Of a stretch of 40,372 nt of DNA, positions 16,482 to 25,491 are shown in pieces. Origin of the DNA: Microbacterium sp. Lineage in GTDB: Bacteria > Actinomycetota > Actinomycetes > Actinomycetales > Microbacteriaceae. Location: assembly GCA_017744855.1 (NCBI GenBank), contig JAGIAK010000013.1, forward strand, positions 1-40,372. The letters are read 5' to 3'. The stretch's first letter is position 1, and every line of letters begins with the position of its first letter. The notes under the pieces were generated by a model, which saw only the letters and a list, made by a program, of their open reading frames with translations, had not been told where the DNA came from and searched no databases. The position numbers and the translations under genes are program-made.

Positions 16482-16520
16482 TCGGATGCCGTGGACGCGA
16501 CGTCGGGCGACGGCATCCGA
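16482..16520. promoter_or_regulatory. 11-bp perfect inverted repeat before the MFS exporter
   Basis: TCGGATGCCGT (16482-16492) and ACGGCATCCGA (16510-16520) with a 17-base spacer, ending 19 bp before the exporter ATG. It may be an operator or a hairpin in the 5' untranslated region. Its arms contain the GGATGC word that is frequent all over the window. Confidence 0.5.
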
Positions 16521-16539
16521 TCGCTGCGAGGGTGGAATC

Positions 16540-17730
16540 ATGACCACGACCGCCCCCGTTCCCACCGTCCCCGCCACCCGCGTCGAGCGGATGCGTTACG
16601 GCGGCCTGATCATGCTCATGCTTATGGGGTTCCTGCTGGTCACCGCGGAGTTCCTGCCCAACGGCGTGCTCACCGAGATGGCCGACGCCCTCGGTGTGAC
16701 GTCGGGGCAGGCGGGGCAGACCGTGACCGTGACGGCCCTCGTCGGCCTCGTCGTCGCGCCGACGATCGGTCTGATCATCCCGCGGCTCGACCGGAGGTCG
16801 CTGCTCGTCTGGATGGCGCTCGCCGCGGCCGTGTCGAACCTCATCGTGGCTATCGCGCCCAACCTCGTGATCGTGCTCGCCGCGCGGTTCCTGCTGGGCG
16901 CCGCGATCAGCGCGTTCTGGTCGATGTCGATCACCGTCGCCGCGACGCTCGCCGGACCCGAGCGGCTCGGCCGCGGGGTCATGTTCACGTCGGCCGGCGT
17001 CTCGCTCGCGACCGTCGCCGGTGTGCCGCTCGGCGTGATGCTGTCGGAGCTCGTCGACTGGCGGGTGGTGTTCGCCATCGCCGGCGTGCTGATGATCGTG
17101 CTCGCCGTGGCGCTCCGTGCGGTGCTGCCGTCGGTGCCGGCCGCGCAGGCCGCCAGCATCCGCATGCTCGTCGACACCGTTCGTCGCCCCGGCATCGGTC
17201 TCGGGCTGTTCGGCCACGTGTTCGTCGTGCTCGGGCACTTCCTCGCCTACACGTACGTGCGGCTCGCTCTGGAGCGCATCCCCGATGTCGACGCGTCGAC
17301 GATCGTCGTGCTGCTCGCCCTGTTCGGTCTCGGCGGTCTCGCCGGCAACATCGCCATCGGGCTCGTGATCGACCGCTCGTTCGCGTTCTTCGCGGTGTTC
17401 GCCCCGCTCGTGATCTCCGTGACCGTGCTGTCGATGATCCTCTTCTCCGGATCGATCATCGGCGTCGGGGCGATCGTGGTGGTGTGGGGCTTCTTCTTCT
17501 CGTCGTGGCTGATCGTCGCGAACACGTGGGTCGGGCACCGGATGCCGGACCGGCTGGAGGCGGGCGGCAGCCTCGTGGTCGTGGGCTTCCAGGCCGCGAT
17601 CACGCTCGCCGCCGGCGTGGGCGGCCTGCTCGTCGACACCCTCGGGGTGGAGCTCGTGTACGTCGTCGGCGCGGCGTCACTGCTGCTCGGCGCCGTGCTG
17701 TTCGGGTTGTCGAACCGCGTCAGGACCTGA
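16540..17730 (+). CDS. MFS exporter, DHA1 (12-helix drug:H+ antiporter) type
   Basis: 396 residues with 12 hydrophobic helices. The N-terminus LMLMGFLLVTAEFLPNGVLTEMA is typical of DHA1-like exporters of the AraJ/YdhP kind, and AGVSLATVAGVPLGVML is the family's motif C in helix 5. Substrate unknown; such proteins export sugars, nucleosides or drugs. The start is ATG 16540 with GAGGGTGG before it. It is divergent from the leader-controlled RIO kinase. No regulator gene is next to it, but the inverted repeat at 16482-16520 suggests control. Confidence 0.86.
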   Translation: MTTTAPVPTVPATRVERMRYGGLIMLMLMGFLLVTAEFLPNGVLTEMADALGVTSGQAGQTVTVTALVGLVVAPTIGLIIPRLDRRSLLVWMALAAAVSNLIVAIAPNLVIVLAARFLLGAAISAFWSMSITVAATLAGPERLGRGVMFTSAGVSLATVAGVPLGVMLSELVDWRVVFAIAGVLMIVLAVALRAVLPSVPAAQAASIRMLVDTVRRPGIGLGLFGHVFVVLGHFLAYTYVRLALERIPDVDASTIVVLLALFGLGGLAGNIAIGLVIDRSFAFFAVFAPLVISVTVLSMILFSGSIIGVGAIVVVWGFFFSSWLIVANTWVGHRMPDRLEAGGSLVVVGFQAAITLAAGVGGLLVDTLGVELVYVVGAASLLLGAVLFGLSNRVRT

Positions 17731-18094
17731 GTCTCGGGCACGCTTCCGGGCACAGGTTCGGAGGCCGTGCGGGCACTGTGTCGGAGGGACTGCGGGCACA
17801 GGTTCGGACGGGCGGGCATAGGTTCGGACGGGCGGGCACAGGTTCGGATGGGCTGCGCGCACAGATTCGGATGCCGCACGCGACACGCCGTGACCGAGGG
17901 CTCAGAACCGGGGTGTCGTGTCCGGCATCCGAAACTGTGCCCGGGGCGAGGTCCGAAACTGTGCCCGGGAGTGAGGTCCGAAACTGTGCCCGGGAGTGAG
18001 GTCCGAGACTGTGGCCGGGAGTGAGGTCCGAAGGTGTGCCCGGGAGTCGAGCCCGAAAGCGGGGTGCGGGGGCCCGGGATCAGGTGGGCCCGGG
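17731..18094. repeat. Array of 11 copies of a 15-bp repeat in two opposed blocks
   Basis: This 364-bp gap between convergent genes holds no gene. Six copies of GGGCACAGGTTCGGA-like sequence begin at 17748, 17771, 17794, 17814, 17834 and 17857. Then five copies of the reverse complement (TCCGAAACTGTGCCC-like) begin at 17928, 17952, 17977, 18002 and 18027. Spacing is about 20-23 bp in the first block and 24-25 bp in the second. The centre holds a further dyad, CGACAC (17881-17886) with GTGTCG (17913-17918). Short open frames across it are translations of the repeat. Confidence 0.9.
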
Positions 18095-19009
18095 TCAGGC
18101 GGGGACGGGGGTGCGGGCGGCGGCGCGCCAGGCGCTCGGGGTGAGGCCGGTGCGACGGCGGAAGGCGCGGCTGAACCCCTCGTCCGAGGCATAGCCCAGT
18201 TCGCGGGAGGTCTCAGAGACCGAGCGGCCGGCGTCCAGCATCCGCTTGGCCGCGTCGATCCGCACCTCGGTGACGTAGTCGGCGGGCGAGCGGCCGATCG
18301 CGGTGCGGAACCGCTCGGCGAACGACGACCGCGACATCGCACCGACGTTGGCGAGCCGCTCGACCGTCCACTCGCGACCGGGCGCCGCGTGGATCGCCTC
18401 GACGACGCGGTCGAGGAACGGGTCGTTCGACAGCGATGGCCACCCCTCGGGGGCGCAGCCGTTGGCCGCCCACGCGCGGATCACCGAGAGCAGCACGGTC
18501 TGCGCCATCATGCGGCAGATCAGCGGATCACCCTGTCGTGACGGCTGCGGCGTCGGCCCCTTCACGCCCATGCTCGCGGCGAGTGCCGCGGCGGCGGGCT
18601 CGAGCTCGTCGAACGCGGTGACGGTGATCGAGTCGGGGAGCACGGCGGTCGAGACGGATGCCGCGTCGGACAGCTCGAGGTCGACCACGACGATCTCCGA
18701 TGCGGCGTCGGCCTCCAGCGCGAGGGGGCTGCGTCCGAGCGTCAGGAAGGCGTCGCCGGCGCGCAGCGGCTCGTTCAGGTCGGACTCGTCGACGGCGACG
18801 CGGTGCGATCCGCGCTCCACGTCGAGACGGCATCCGGTGAGCAGTGGCGGATGCCCTCGCACGCTACCGGCGGCGACGTACACGAGCACGGCCGATCCGG
18901 GGGCGAGGGGCAGGAGGGTTCCCGCATCCAGCGGCATCCTTCGTGCGATGCCGACGCGGAGGTCGACCGCGCCGAGCACCTGTGCGAGTGCTTCGGGGTC
19001 GACAGTCAT
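18095..19009 (-). CDS. AraC-family transcriptional regulator
   Basis: 304 residues: an N-terminal cupin-like sensing domain (about 5-165, as in Cupin_6 AraC proteins) and two C-terminal AraC helix-turn-helix motifs (about 205-300: WTVERLANVGAMSRSSFAERFRTAIG; then SVSETSRELGYASDEGFSRAFRRRTG). The start is ATG 19009; no good ribosome site is visible, and longer in-frame starts run into the next gene's promoter. Divergent from a small membrane protein gene, which could be its target. Effector unknown. Confidence 0.85.
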   Translation of the reverse strand: MTVDPEALAQVLGAVDLRVGIARRMPLDAGTLLPLAPGSAVLVYVAAGSVRGHPPLLTGCRLDVERGSHRVAVDESDLNEPLRAGDAFLTLGRSPLALEADAASEIVVVDLELSDAASVSTAVLPDSITVTAFDELEPAAAALAASMGVKGPTPQPSRQGDPLICRMMAQTVLLSVIRAWAANGCAPEGWPSLSNDPFLDRVVEAIHAAPGREWTVERLANVGAMSRSSFAERFRTAIGRSPADYVTEVRIDAAKRMLDAGRSVSETSRELGYASDEGFSRAFRRRTGLTPSAWRAAARTPVPA

Positions 19010-19123
19010 GCCAGTGGCAACGTCATCGTCGCCGGAGCTATTCCGCCCGTTCTCCACCTTTCGATGGATTCCGGCATCCGATGCGGCGCCTAGCGTGGGA
19101 GGTACCCGAGCCCTAGGAGCAGT

Positions 19124-19585
19124 GTGTTCACCCAACCCTCCCGTCTGTACCGCGTGTTGGCGATCGCCGAGGCGATCACCTGGACGATCCTCATCGCCGC
19201 GCTGATCGCGCGCGCGACCGGCGCCCCGGGGATCGTCGTCACGATCGGCGGCGGCATCCACGGGTTCGTGTTCCTCGCGTACGGCGCCACAGCCATCCTC
19301 GTCGCCCTCAACAACCGCTGGCACGCCGGTGTCGCCGTGCTCGCCATCGCCAGCGCGATCGTGCCCTACGCCACCGTTCCCATGGAGATCTGGCTGCACC
19401 GCACCGGGCGTCTCGCCGGTGAATGGCGGCTGGAGGAGGGCGACGACCCCCGCGACCGCCGCTGGCTCGACCGTCTGATGCGCTGGTTCCTTCGCCGCCC
19501 GTGGGTGCTCGGCGCCCTCATCGCCGCAGCGATCGTCGTGCTCTACACGGTGCTGCTGCTGATCGGCCCTCCCGGCGGCAAGTGA
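19124..19585 (+). CDS. DUF3817-family small membrane protein
   Basis: 153 residues with four hydrophobic helices. The pattern RLYRVLAIAEAITWTIL then GGGIHGFVFLAYGATAI and YATVPMEIWLHRTGRL matches the DUF3817 integral membrane family. The charged loop EEGDDPRDRRWLDRL precedes a last helix. GTG start at 19124 with AGGAGC four bases upstream. It is divergent from the AraC gene. Biochemical role unknown. Confidence 0.8.
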   Translation: MFTQPSRLYRVLAIAEAITWTILIAALIARATGAPGIVVTIGGGIHGFVFLAYGATAILVALNNRWHAGVAVLAIASAIVPYATVPMEIWLHRTGRLAGEWRLEEGDDPRDRRWLDRLMRWFLRRPWVLGALIAAAIVVLYTVLLLIGPPGGK

Positions 19586-19609
19586 CCGGCGTCGGAGACC
19601 CCGCCGGTC
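19584..19609. terminator. Bidirectional hairpin between convergent membrane protein genes
   Basis: Perfect 8-bp arms GACCGGCG (19584-19591) and CGCCGGTC (19602-19609) with a 10-base loop. It starts at the stop codon of the DUF3817 gene and ends six bases before the end of the opposing gene. Confidence 0.65.
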
Positions 19610-19615
19610 GGCAGG

Positions 19616-20173
19616 TCATCCGTACGATGCGGTGTTCATCGCCCCCACGATCACCGCGGTCCACCACGCGAGCTGCGAGACCGAGCCGCTGACGATGCTC
19701 CAGAGCCGCACGGTGCGACGCACCCGTCGGAACGGCATGTCGGCGGGCAGTAGATCGAGCTCCCGCACCAGGAGATCGATCGCCACCGCGTTGAGGCCGG
19801 CGAGAAGCACGGCTCCGAGCTTCACGAGCGTGAGCACGTTGCCGAGGTCGGGCGCGAGCACGGCGCCCGACACGAGGAGGCCGGTGTAGCCGAGCCACGC
19901 GGGCACCGCGAGACGGTGCTCGTTCTCTCGAAGCCCGCGCAGGGTTCCCCGGCCGAAGACCCACATGAGGCCGGTGTACTCCACCATGACGGCGGCACCG
20001 AGGCCGACGACGAGCGCCGCGAGGTGCACGAGCAGCGCGAGCGCGCGCAGATCGGGCAGCGGAGGGAGCATCGCGCCCACGACGATCGATGCGGTCCATC
20101 CGATCAGCACGGCCGCATAGCCGATGCTGCGGACCGCGACCCCCCGTCGTCGGTGCATGCGCAGCGTCGTCAT
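19616..20173 (-). CDS. Integral membrane protein of unknown function
   Basis: 185 residues with four or five hydrophobic helices (SIGYAAVLIGWTASIVVGAML; LALLVHLAALVVGLGAAVMVEYTGLM; LGYTGLLVSGAVLA; LVKLGAVLLAGLNAVAIDLL; SQLAWWTAVIVGAM). The conserved His in a hydrophobic helix followed by GLGAAVMVEYTGL is reminiscent of cytochrome b561 or CopD-like membrane proteins, but I cannot assign it. ATG 20173 has GGGGA close by; GTG 20197 with GGGAGGG eight bases upstream is an equal alternative. Confidence 0.7.
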   Translation of the reverse strand: MTTLRMHRRRGVAVRSIGYAAVLIGWTASIVVGAMLPPLPDLRALALLVHLAALVVGLGAAVMVEYTGLMWVFGRGTLRGLRENEHRLAVPAWLGYTGLLVSGAVLAPDLGNVLTLVKLGAVLLAGLNAVAIDLLVRELDLLPADMPFRRVRRTVRLWSIVSGSVSQLAWWTAVIVGAMNTASYG

Positions 20174-20309
20174 CCTGTCCCCGTCCCCGGACCGCACCCC
20201 ACGATCCCTCCCGTCGGGGAAAATAACACCGCCGGGTCAGGGGTCGTGAAACGATGCGCGGTCCGGCACTCGCATCTCGACAGAGCAGCCGGCGCGGCAG
20301 GAGGGGGCG

Positions 20310-20984
20310 TCAGCCGGCGATGAGGATGGGGTTCTTCTCGACGACCTCGGCGAACACGGCGTCGATGTCGCCGCCCTGGCAGTCCACGATGACCGAGACG
20401 CCGGCGCCCGCCGCGGTGAACGCGCGCGTCGTGATCATCCAGTCGTGCCCGTCGTTCGCGCCGACGACTTGCCGGGCGTCGAGGCCGGGATTGCCGCTGA
20501 CCTGATAGCCGAGCTGCACGGTGGCGGCGAGCGGGGTGATCTCGGCGGCGGTCGCGTCGCCGAGGATCTGCGCGATCATCGCGTCGGAGCTCGCGCTGTC
20601 GTCGCCGGCGACCACAGCGACGTCGGAGGTGAAGCCCTGCCAGAACTGCGCCGTGCAGGTGCCGTCGACCGTGCCGTCCGTCCAGTGCCCGTTGCCGTCG
20701 TCGGGGGACACCGACTTCCAGTTGTCGTCGAACATCAGCCCGTCGCCCCACTGGATGTAGGAGGACGCCGAAAGACTCGCACCGTCCGCGAACGACATCG
20801 CCGAGGGGGCGTCACCGTCCGGCTCGTCGACCGGATCGTCGCTGGGTGCGGCGGACGGCGAGGGGTCGAAGTCGATGATGTCGGGGTGCTCGGGGATCTG
20901 GGCGTAGAGGCACCCGCTCAGCGGCAGCACGGCCAGTCCGACGACGATCGCCGCAGCGAGACGGCCCCCCGATGTACGCGTCAT
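20310..20984 (-). CDS. Lipoprotein of unknown function
   Basis: 224 residues. A lipoprotein signal (RLAAAIVVGLAVLPLSGC) is followed by an Asp/Pro/Ser-rich linker (about 35-62) and a compact domain with three Cys in the whole mature chain. The segment DGTCTAQFWQGFTSDVAVVAGDDS and AGAGVSVIVDCQGGD could form a disulfide. No enzyme motif is recognised. It starts 17 bp after the last gene of the sulfur operon in the same direction, so it might be co-transcribed at its end. Extracellular, membrane-tethered. Confidence 0.75.
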   Translation of the reverse strand: MTRTSGGRLAAAIVVGLAVLPLSGCLYAQIPEHPDIIDFDPSPSAAPSDDPVDEPDGDAPSAMSFADGASLSASSYIQWGDGLMFDDNWKSVSPDDGNGHWTDGTVDGTCTAQFWQGFTSDVAVVAGDDSASSDAMIAQILGDATAAEITPLAATVQLGYQVSGNPGLDARQVVGANDGHDWMITTRAFTAAGAGVSVIVDCQGGDIDAVFAEVVEKNPILIAG

Positions 20985-21001
20985 GGCGCCAGCCTAACCC
21001 G

Positions 21002-21931
21002 TCAGTGCGAGGTGGTCACCCCGACGGCGTCGTGCACGATCACCGCCGCGACCCTGGCGCCGGCGCCGGCCGCGACGATGAGCTGCTGCGGGCCCGGGGA
21101 CGCCGCGTCCCCCGCGGCGTACAGGCCCGGAACATCGGTGCGCCCCGACGCGTCGACCACGAGGTGCCCGTCGTCGTCGACGGCGGGAGCGAAGCCCTCG
21201 ACGAACGAGAGGTCTGTCTCCCACTCCGGTCGTACGAACCCTCCGGTCACGTGCACGGTGGAGCCGTCGGCGAGGCGGATGCCGTCGAGACGACCGTGGT
21301 CGCCGAGCAGTTCAGCGATCGGCTGACGCCGCACCTCGACGCCGATGGCAGCGAGCTCGGCCTCCTCGTCTGCGGTGATGACGTCGGCGCCGTGCGTGAG
21401 CACCGTGAGGCCGTCGGTCCAGCGGGAGAGGAGCCGCGCGCGATCGGCGAGGTCGGCGGATTCGCCGATCAGTGCCAGCGGGCGGTCGCGGAGCTCCCAC
21501 GCGTCGCACGCCGCGCAGCTGAAGAGGCTCATGCCGTAGAAGCCGCGCAGGTTGGGCACGTCCGGCAGGTTCTCGCGCAGGCCGGTCGCGAGCAGCACGG
21601 CGTGGGCCTTGACCTCTTCCGTGACGACCGTGCGGCCGACGCCCGCGCGGAAGCCGGCATCCGTCCGCTCCAGCGACGACACCCGCACGCGCGACCGGAT
21701 CTCGACCGTCGGATACGCGGCGAGCTCCTCCCTGGCGATTCTGCGCAGCTCGTGCGGCGGCACCCCGTCGCGGGTCAGGAAGCCGTGCGAATTGAGCGTG
21801 GCGGCGTTGCGCGGCCGGTCCGCGTCGATCAGCAGCACCCGCACCAGCGAGCGGCCGAGGTTCAGCGCGGCGGAGAGTCCGGCGGGACCCCCGCCCACGA
21901 TCAGCACGTCGTACGGGACAGCGTCAGCCAT
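21002..21931 (-). CDS. Thioredoxin-reductase-like NAD(P)/FAD flavoprotein
   Basis: 309 residues with two Rossmann folds. FAD motif [17 protein letters not shown] is at about 12-28, the redox pair SCAACD (Cys139, Cys142) is in the place of the thioredoxin reductase CATC site, and the C-terminal FAD motif [12 protein letters not shown] is present. The second nucleotide motif is weak ([12 protein letters not shown] lacks the full GxGxxA pattern). ATG 21931 has AGGAGG six bases upstream and overlaps the ferredoxin stop by eight bases. As the last gene of the sulfur operon it may supply reductant for the APS reductase or another dithiol step (inference). Confidence 0.8.
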   Translation of the reverse strand: MADAVPYDVLIVGGGPAGLSAALNLGRSLVRVLLIDADRPRNAATLNSHGFLTRDGVPPHELRRIAREELAAYPTVEIRSRVRVSSLERTDAGFRAGVGRTVVTEEVKAHAVLLATGLRENLPDVPNLRGFYGMSLFSCAACDAWELRDRPLALIGESADLADRARLLSRWTDGLTVLTHGADVITADEEAELAAIGVEVRRQPIAELLGDHGRLDGIRLADGSTVHVTGGFVRPEWETDLSFVEGFAPAVDDDGHLVVDASGRTDVPGLYAAGDAASPGPQQLIVAAGAGARVAAVIVHDAVGVTTSH

Positions 21932-22253
21932 GCGCACCCTCCTGAGGCGGAAGGGCGGCGACCACCGGGTGGTCGAACGCGTAGGCGCCGACCTTGGCGG
22001 CGCCGCCGGGCGAGCCGATCTCCTCGAAGAAGCCGACGTTCGCCGTGTAGTAATCCTGCCACTCCTCGGGCAGATCGTCCTCGTAGTAGATCGCCTCGAC
22101 CGGGCAGACCGGTTCGCAGGCGCCGCAGTCCACGCACTCGTCCGGGTGGATGTAGAGGGAGCGTTCGCCCTCGTAGATGCAGTCCACCGGGCACTCGTCG
22201 ATGCACGCGCGGTCCTTCACGTCCACGCACGGCAGGGCGATCACATAGGTCAT
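21924..22253 (-). CDS. 7-Fe ferredoxin (3Fe-4S and 4Fe-4S)
   Basis: 109 residues. The first cluster region [18 protein letters not shown] and the second [16 protein letters not shown] give the FdxA pattern of actinobacterial ferredoxins, and the longer C-terminal tail after [12 protein letters not shown] is also usual. It carries electrons from the FprA-type reductase to sulfite reductase. Its ATG overlaps the stop of the reductase gene (ATGA), and its own stop overlaps the next gene. Cytoplasmic. Confidence 0.92.
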   Translation of the reverse strand: MTYVIALPCVDVKDRACIDECPVDCIYEGERSLYIHPDECVDCGACEPVCPVEAIYYEDDLPEEWQDYYTANVGFFEEIGSPGGAAKVGAYAFDHPVVAALPPQEGAHG

Positions 22254-23635
22254 CGCGCGAGGACCCCGTGGCGCGAGACGGCCACCTGCTCCTCGCGCGG
22301 CACGACCTTGACGCGCTCACGGGGGTGGCGGTGGGTCTCGCCCAGCGCCCGCTCGTACGCGTCGAGCGCGAGCCAGCCGTCCCACGTCGTGTACTCGACC
22401 TCGGCGGCGTCGAGCACGTCGAGGATGTCGTCGCCGGGGCGCTCCGCACGCAGCAGCCCCGCCTCCGCGTCGGCCACGAGGTGCGTGATCGTCTCCAGCG
22501 CGTCGGACTTGGTGTGCCCGATGAGGCCCACCGGCCCGCGCTTGATCCAGCCCGTCGCGTAGAGTCCGCGCTCGCCGTGCACACGTCCCTCCTCGTTCGG
22601 GATCACGCCCCGCGCCTCGTCGAAGGGGGCATCGACGACGCGCGTGCCGTAGTAGCCGACGGCGCGGTAGACGGCCTGCACGGCGTAGTCGCGGAACTCC
22701 CCTGTGCGCACGAGGGCGCCGTCGGCGTCCGTCCTGGTGCGCTCGAACCGGATGCCCTCGACGCGGCCGTCGCCCTCGATCGAGACCGGCGCGTGCCAGA
22801 AGTGCAGGTGCAGGCGCCGCGACGCCGTGCCGGCGGGACGGCCTCGCCAGGAGTCCAGAGTGCGCAGCATCACCTTGAGCTGATTGGTCGATGCGGATGC
22901 CGGGTCCACGCCCTCGAAGTCCTCGTCGTGCAGCACGATGTCGACGTCGCGCACCTCACCCAGCTCGCGCAGCTCGATGGGAGTGAACTTGATGTCGGCG
23001 GGGCCGCGGCGTCCGAACACGTGCACGTCGGTGACGGCCGAGCCCTCGAGTCCGTCGAGCACGTTGTCCGGCACCTCGGTCGTGCGCAGGTCGACCGCGT
23101 GCTTGGCGAGCACGCGGGCGACGTCGAGGGCGACGTTCCCGTTGCCGATGACGGCGACCGATGCCGCGTCGAGCGGCCAGGTGCGCGCGACGTCGGGGTG
23201 CCCGTCGAACCAGGCCACGAAGTCGGCGGCGCCGAAGGAACCGGGCAGGTCGACGCCGGGCACGTCGAGAGCCGCGTCGCGGATCGCGCCCGTCGCGAGG
23301 ATGACCGCGTCGTAGCGCGCTCGCAACTCGTCGAGCGACACGTCGCGGCCGACCTCGACGTTGCCGATGAAGCGGATCGTGCGCCGCGGGGCGTCGTCGG
23401 AGGAGAACGCGTCGAGCATCTCGTGCAGCGAGTTGACGATGCCCTTGATGCGCGGGTGGTCGGGGGCGACGCCGTAGCGGATGAGTCCGTAGGGGGCGGG
23501 CAGCGACTCGAAAAGGTCGATCTCGACGCGGCCGGAGCGTTCCGTGACGGCGGTCGCGAGCAGGTTGCCCGCGTAGATGCCGGCGGGACCGGCGCCGACG
23601 ATCGCGACGCGCAGGGTCAGGGGTGACGTGGTCAT
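22250..23635 (-). CDS. fprA: Ferredoxin/ferredoxin-NADP reductase, FprA type
   Basis: 461 residues of the adrenodoxin-reductase-like family. FAD motif [14 protein letters not shown] at about 10-23, [13 protein letters not shown] typical of FprA, NADP motif [17 protein letters not shown] at about 160-176, and [18 protein letters not shown] near residue 372, which is diagnostic for the family. It moves electrons from NADPH to ferredoxin. It lies directly before the ferredoxin gene, and together they would feed the ferredoxin-dependent sulfite reductase of the same operon. A 54-bp gap with AAGGACC separates it from the methyltransferase gene. Confidence 0.9.
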   Translation of the reverse strand: MTTSPLTLRVAIVGAGPAGIYAGNLLATAVTERSGRVEIDLFESLPAPYGLIRYGVAPDHPRIKGIVNSLHEMLDAFSSDDAPRRTIRFIGNVEVGRDVSLDELRARYDAVILATGAIRDAALDVPGVDLPGSFGAADFVAWFDGHPDVARTWPLDAASVAVIGNGNVALDVARVLAKHAVDLRTTEVPDNVLDGLEGSAVTDVHVFGRRGPADIKFTPIELRELGEVRDVDIVLHDEDFEGVDPASASTNQLKVMLRTLDSWRGRPAGTASRRLHLHFWHAPVSIEGDGRVEGIRFERTRTDADGALVRTGEFRDYAVQAVYRAVGYYGTRVVDAPFDEARGVIPNEEGRVHGERGLYATGWIKRGPVGLIGHTKSDALETITHLVADAEAGLLRAERPGDDILDVLDAAEVEYTTWDGWLALDAYERALGETHRHPRERVKVVPREEQVAVSRHGVLAR

Positions 23636-23689
23636 GGCGGTCCTTCGGAGGATCGGCGAGAGGGAGGATCTGCGGGAGGAGAGTGGGGT

Positions 23690-24541
23690 TCAGCGGGAGG
23701 AGAGCGTGTTCTCGACGACGCGGTTGAGGCCGGTGTCGACGGCGAGCCCCGCGATGAGGGCGTCCGTCCAGTGCGGCTTCGACGGGGCGTCGACCACGGC
23801 CGCGGCCGCGGGCAGGTGGGCGGCGTGCGGGCTGAGCCGCACCACCTCGCCGACTACGACCACCGCGGGCGAGCGCACCTGCGCGGTCGCCGCGAGGCCG
23901 GCGATCGTGCCGAGAGTGCCGACCGTCACACGCTCGGCGGGGCCGTAGCCGTCCTCGACGATCGCCACGGGGCAGTCGATGCCGCGGGCGCCCGTCGCGA
24001 GCACGTGCGCCGAGTGGCCCAGCGTGGTCACGCCCATGAGCAGCACGACAGTGTGGTCGGCGCCGCCGGGCAGCGCCTCGATCTGGTCGTGCGCGCTGAC
24101 CACGGTGAAAGAGGCGGCGACGCCGCGGTGCGTGAGGGGGATGCCGGCCACCGCTGGCACCGACACGGCGCTGGTGACACCAGGCACCACGTCGACCGTG
24201 ATCCCCGCGGCCTCGCAGAACAGCTGCTCCTCGCGCCCGCGGCCGAACACGAACGGGTCGCCGCCCTTCAGCCGCACGACCCGCGCACCGGCCGACGCCC
24301 GCTCGACCAGCAGCTCGTTGATGCCGTCCTGCGACACCGGGTGGTGACCGGGGAGCTTGCCGACGTCGACGACCTCGGCGGTCAGCACGACGCCGTCGTC
24401 GGCGAGCTGCGCCAGCACGGCGCGGGCGCCCAGACGATCGGCGACGATGACGTCGGCCTCCTGCAGCGCGCGCAGACCGCGCAGGGTGAGCAGGCCGGCG
24501 TCTCCGGGGCCGGCGCCGACGAGGGTGACGCGTCCGGTCAT
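23690..24541 (-). CDS. Uroporphyrinogen-III C-methyltransferase
   Basis: 283 residues. VTLVGAGPGDAGLLTLRGLRAL at the N-terminus, GGDPFVFGRGREE near 97-109, and VVPGVTSAVSVPAVAGIPLTHRG are the signature motifs of SUMT (CobA or CysG methyltransferase domain). It makes precorrin-2 on the way to siroheme, the cofactor of sulfite reductase. No CysG oxidase/chelatase domain is attached; the chelatase-like gene at 32838 may complete the route. Its ATG overlaps the permease stop (ATGA). Confidence 0.9.
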   Translation of the reverse strand: MTGRVTLVGAGPGDAGLLTLRGLRALQEADVIVADRLGARAVLAQLADDGVVLTAEVVDVGKLPGHHPVSQDGINELLVERASAGARVVRLKGGDPFVFGRGREEQLFCEAAGITVDVVPGVTSAVSVPAVAGIPLTHRGVAASFTVVSAHDQIEALPGGADHTVVLLMGVTTLGHSAHVLATGARGIDCPVAIVEDGYGPAERVTVGTLGTIAGLAATAQVRSPAVVVVGEVVRLSPHAAHLPAAAAVVDAPSKPHWTDALIAGLAVDTGLNRVVENTLSSR

Positions 24542-25491
24542 CGGGCGCCTCCGATCAGAAGTCCGCGATCGCGCAGCATCCGCCGCTCCAGCGGTCCGAA
24601 CAGGACCAGCTCGATGAGGATGCCGATCGCGAGGATGAGCAGGATGGTGGCGAGAACGCTCGCGAGATCGGCGAGCTCGCGAGACTGATTGAGCAGGGTG
24701 CCGAGGCCGAAGCCCATGGTCCCTCCCATCGTGATGATCTCGGCGGCCATCAGCGATCGCCAGGCGAAGGCCCAGCCCTGCTTGAGGCCGGCGAAGTACC
24801 CGGGGAGCGCTGCGGGCAGCACGACCGCGGTGGCGAGCTGCCAGCGGCTCGCGCCGAGCACGATGCCCACCCGGCGCAGCTGCGGCGGCACCTGGTCGAT
24901 GCCGGACAGCAGGCCGTTCACGATCGACGGGATCGCGCCCATCAGGATGACGAAGTACGCCGTGCCGTCGGTGAGGCCGAACCAGATGATCGCGGCGGGG
25001 ACCCACGCCACCGAGGGCAGGACGGTGAGCCCGGAGATCAGCGGGCCGGCGGCGCGGCGGAGCAGCGTCCACTCGGCGAGCAGCATCCCGAGGGCGGTGC
25101 CGACGACGATCGCGACGAGGAAGCCGATGACGCCGCGTTCGAGACTCGTCGCCACGGCCTCCTGCAGACGACCGGATGCCCACGCGTCACCGAGAGCGGA
25201 GGAGACGGCGAGGGGGCTCGGCGCCTTGTCGGGGCGCGGATGCGCGAGCACGATGTAGAGCTGCCAGACGCCGAGCAGCACGACGAGCAGCACGATCGGA
25301 GGGAGGGTCTTCGACAGCGCGTCGCGCCAGCGGGGTGCGGGCGGGGCATCATCGGACTGCAGGCGGTCGAGGCCGGCCGACAGCGTGTCGAGCTCGTCGG
25401 GCACGGCGGCAGCGGATGCCGGTTCGGGCGCGGCTTCGGGAACCGATGCGGGTGCGGCGGCTCCCGGAGCGGCGGTGGTCTCAGGAGGCAT
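24538..25491 (-). CDS. ABC transporter permease, sulfonate/taurine type
   Basis: 317 residues with about six helices after a long Ala/Pro/Glu-rich cytosolic tail (residues 1-60). The EAA loop GASRWQLATAVVLPAALPGY marks contact with the ATPase. The class is that of SsuC/TauC. The unusual N-terminal tail has no counterpart in the typical family. The start overlaps the ATPase end by 11 bp. With the neighbouring ATPase and binding protein it forms a complete importer. Confidence 0.88.
   Translation of the reverse strand: MPPETTAAPGAAAPASVPEAAPEPASAAAVPDELDTLSAGLDRLQSDDAPPAPRWRDALSKTLPPIVLLVVLLGVWQLYIVLAHPRPDKAPSPLAVSSALGDAWASGRLQEAVATSLERGVIGFLVAIVVGTALGMLLAEWTLLRRAAGPLISGLTVLPSVAWVPAAIIWFGLTDGTAYFVILMGAIPSIVNGLLSGIDQVPPQLRRVGIVLGASRWQLATAVVLPAALPGYFAGLKQGWAFAWRSLMAAEIITMGGTMGFGLGTLLNQSRELADLASVLATILLILAIGILIELVLFGPLERRMLRDRGLLIGGAR

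Noticed and set aside
17767..18024. Open frames with repeated GHRFGRAG- or PNLCP-like peptides
   Set aside because: They are translations of the 15-bp repeat array in several frames on both strands, with no ribosome site or family match.
17748..18041. CRISPR array
   Set aside because: Repeats are 15 bp with gaps of about 5-10 bp, change orientation in the middle, and no cas gene is near.
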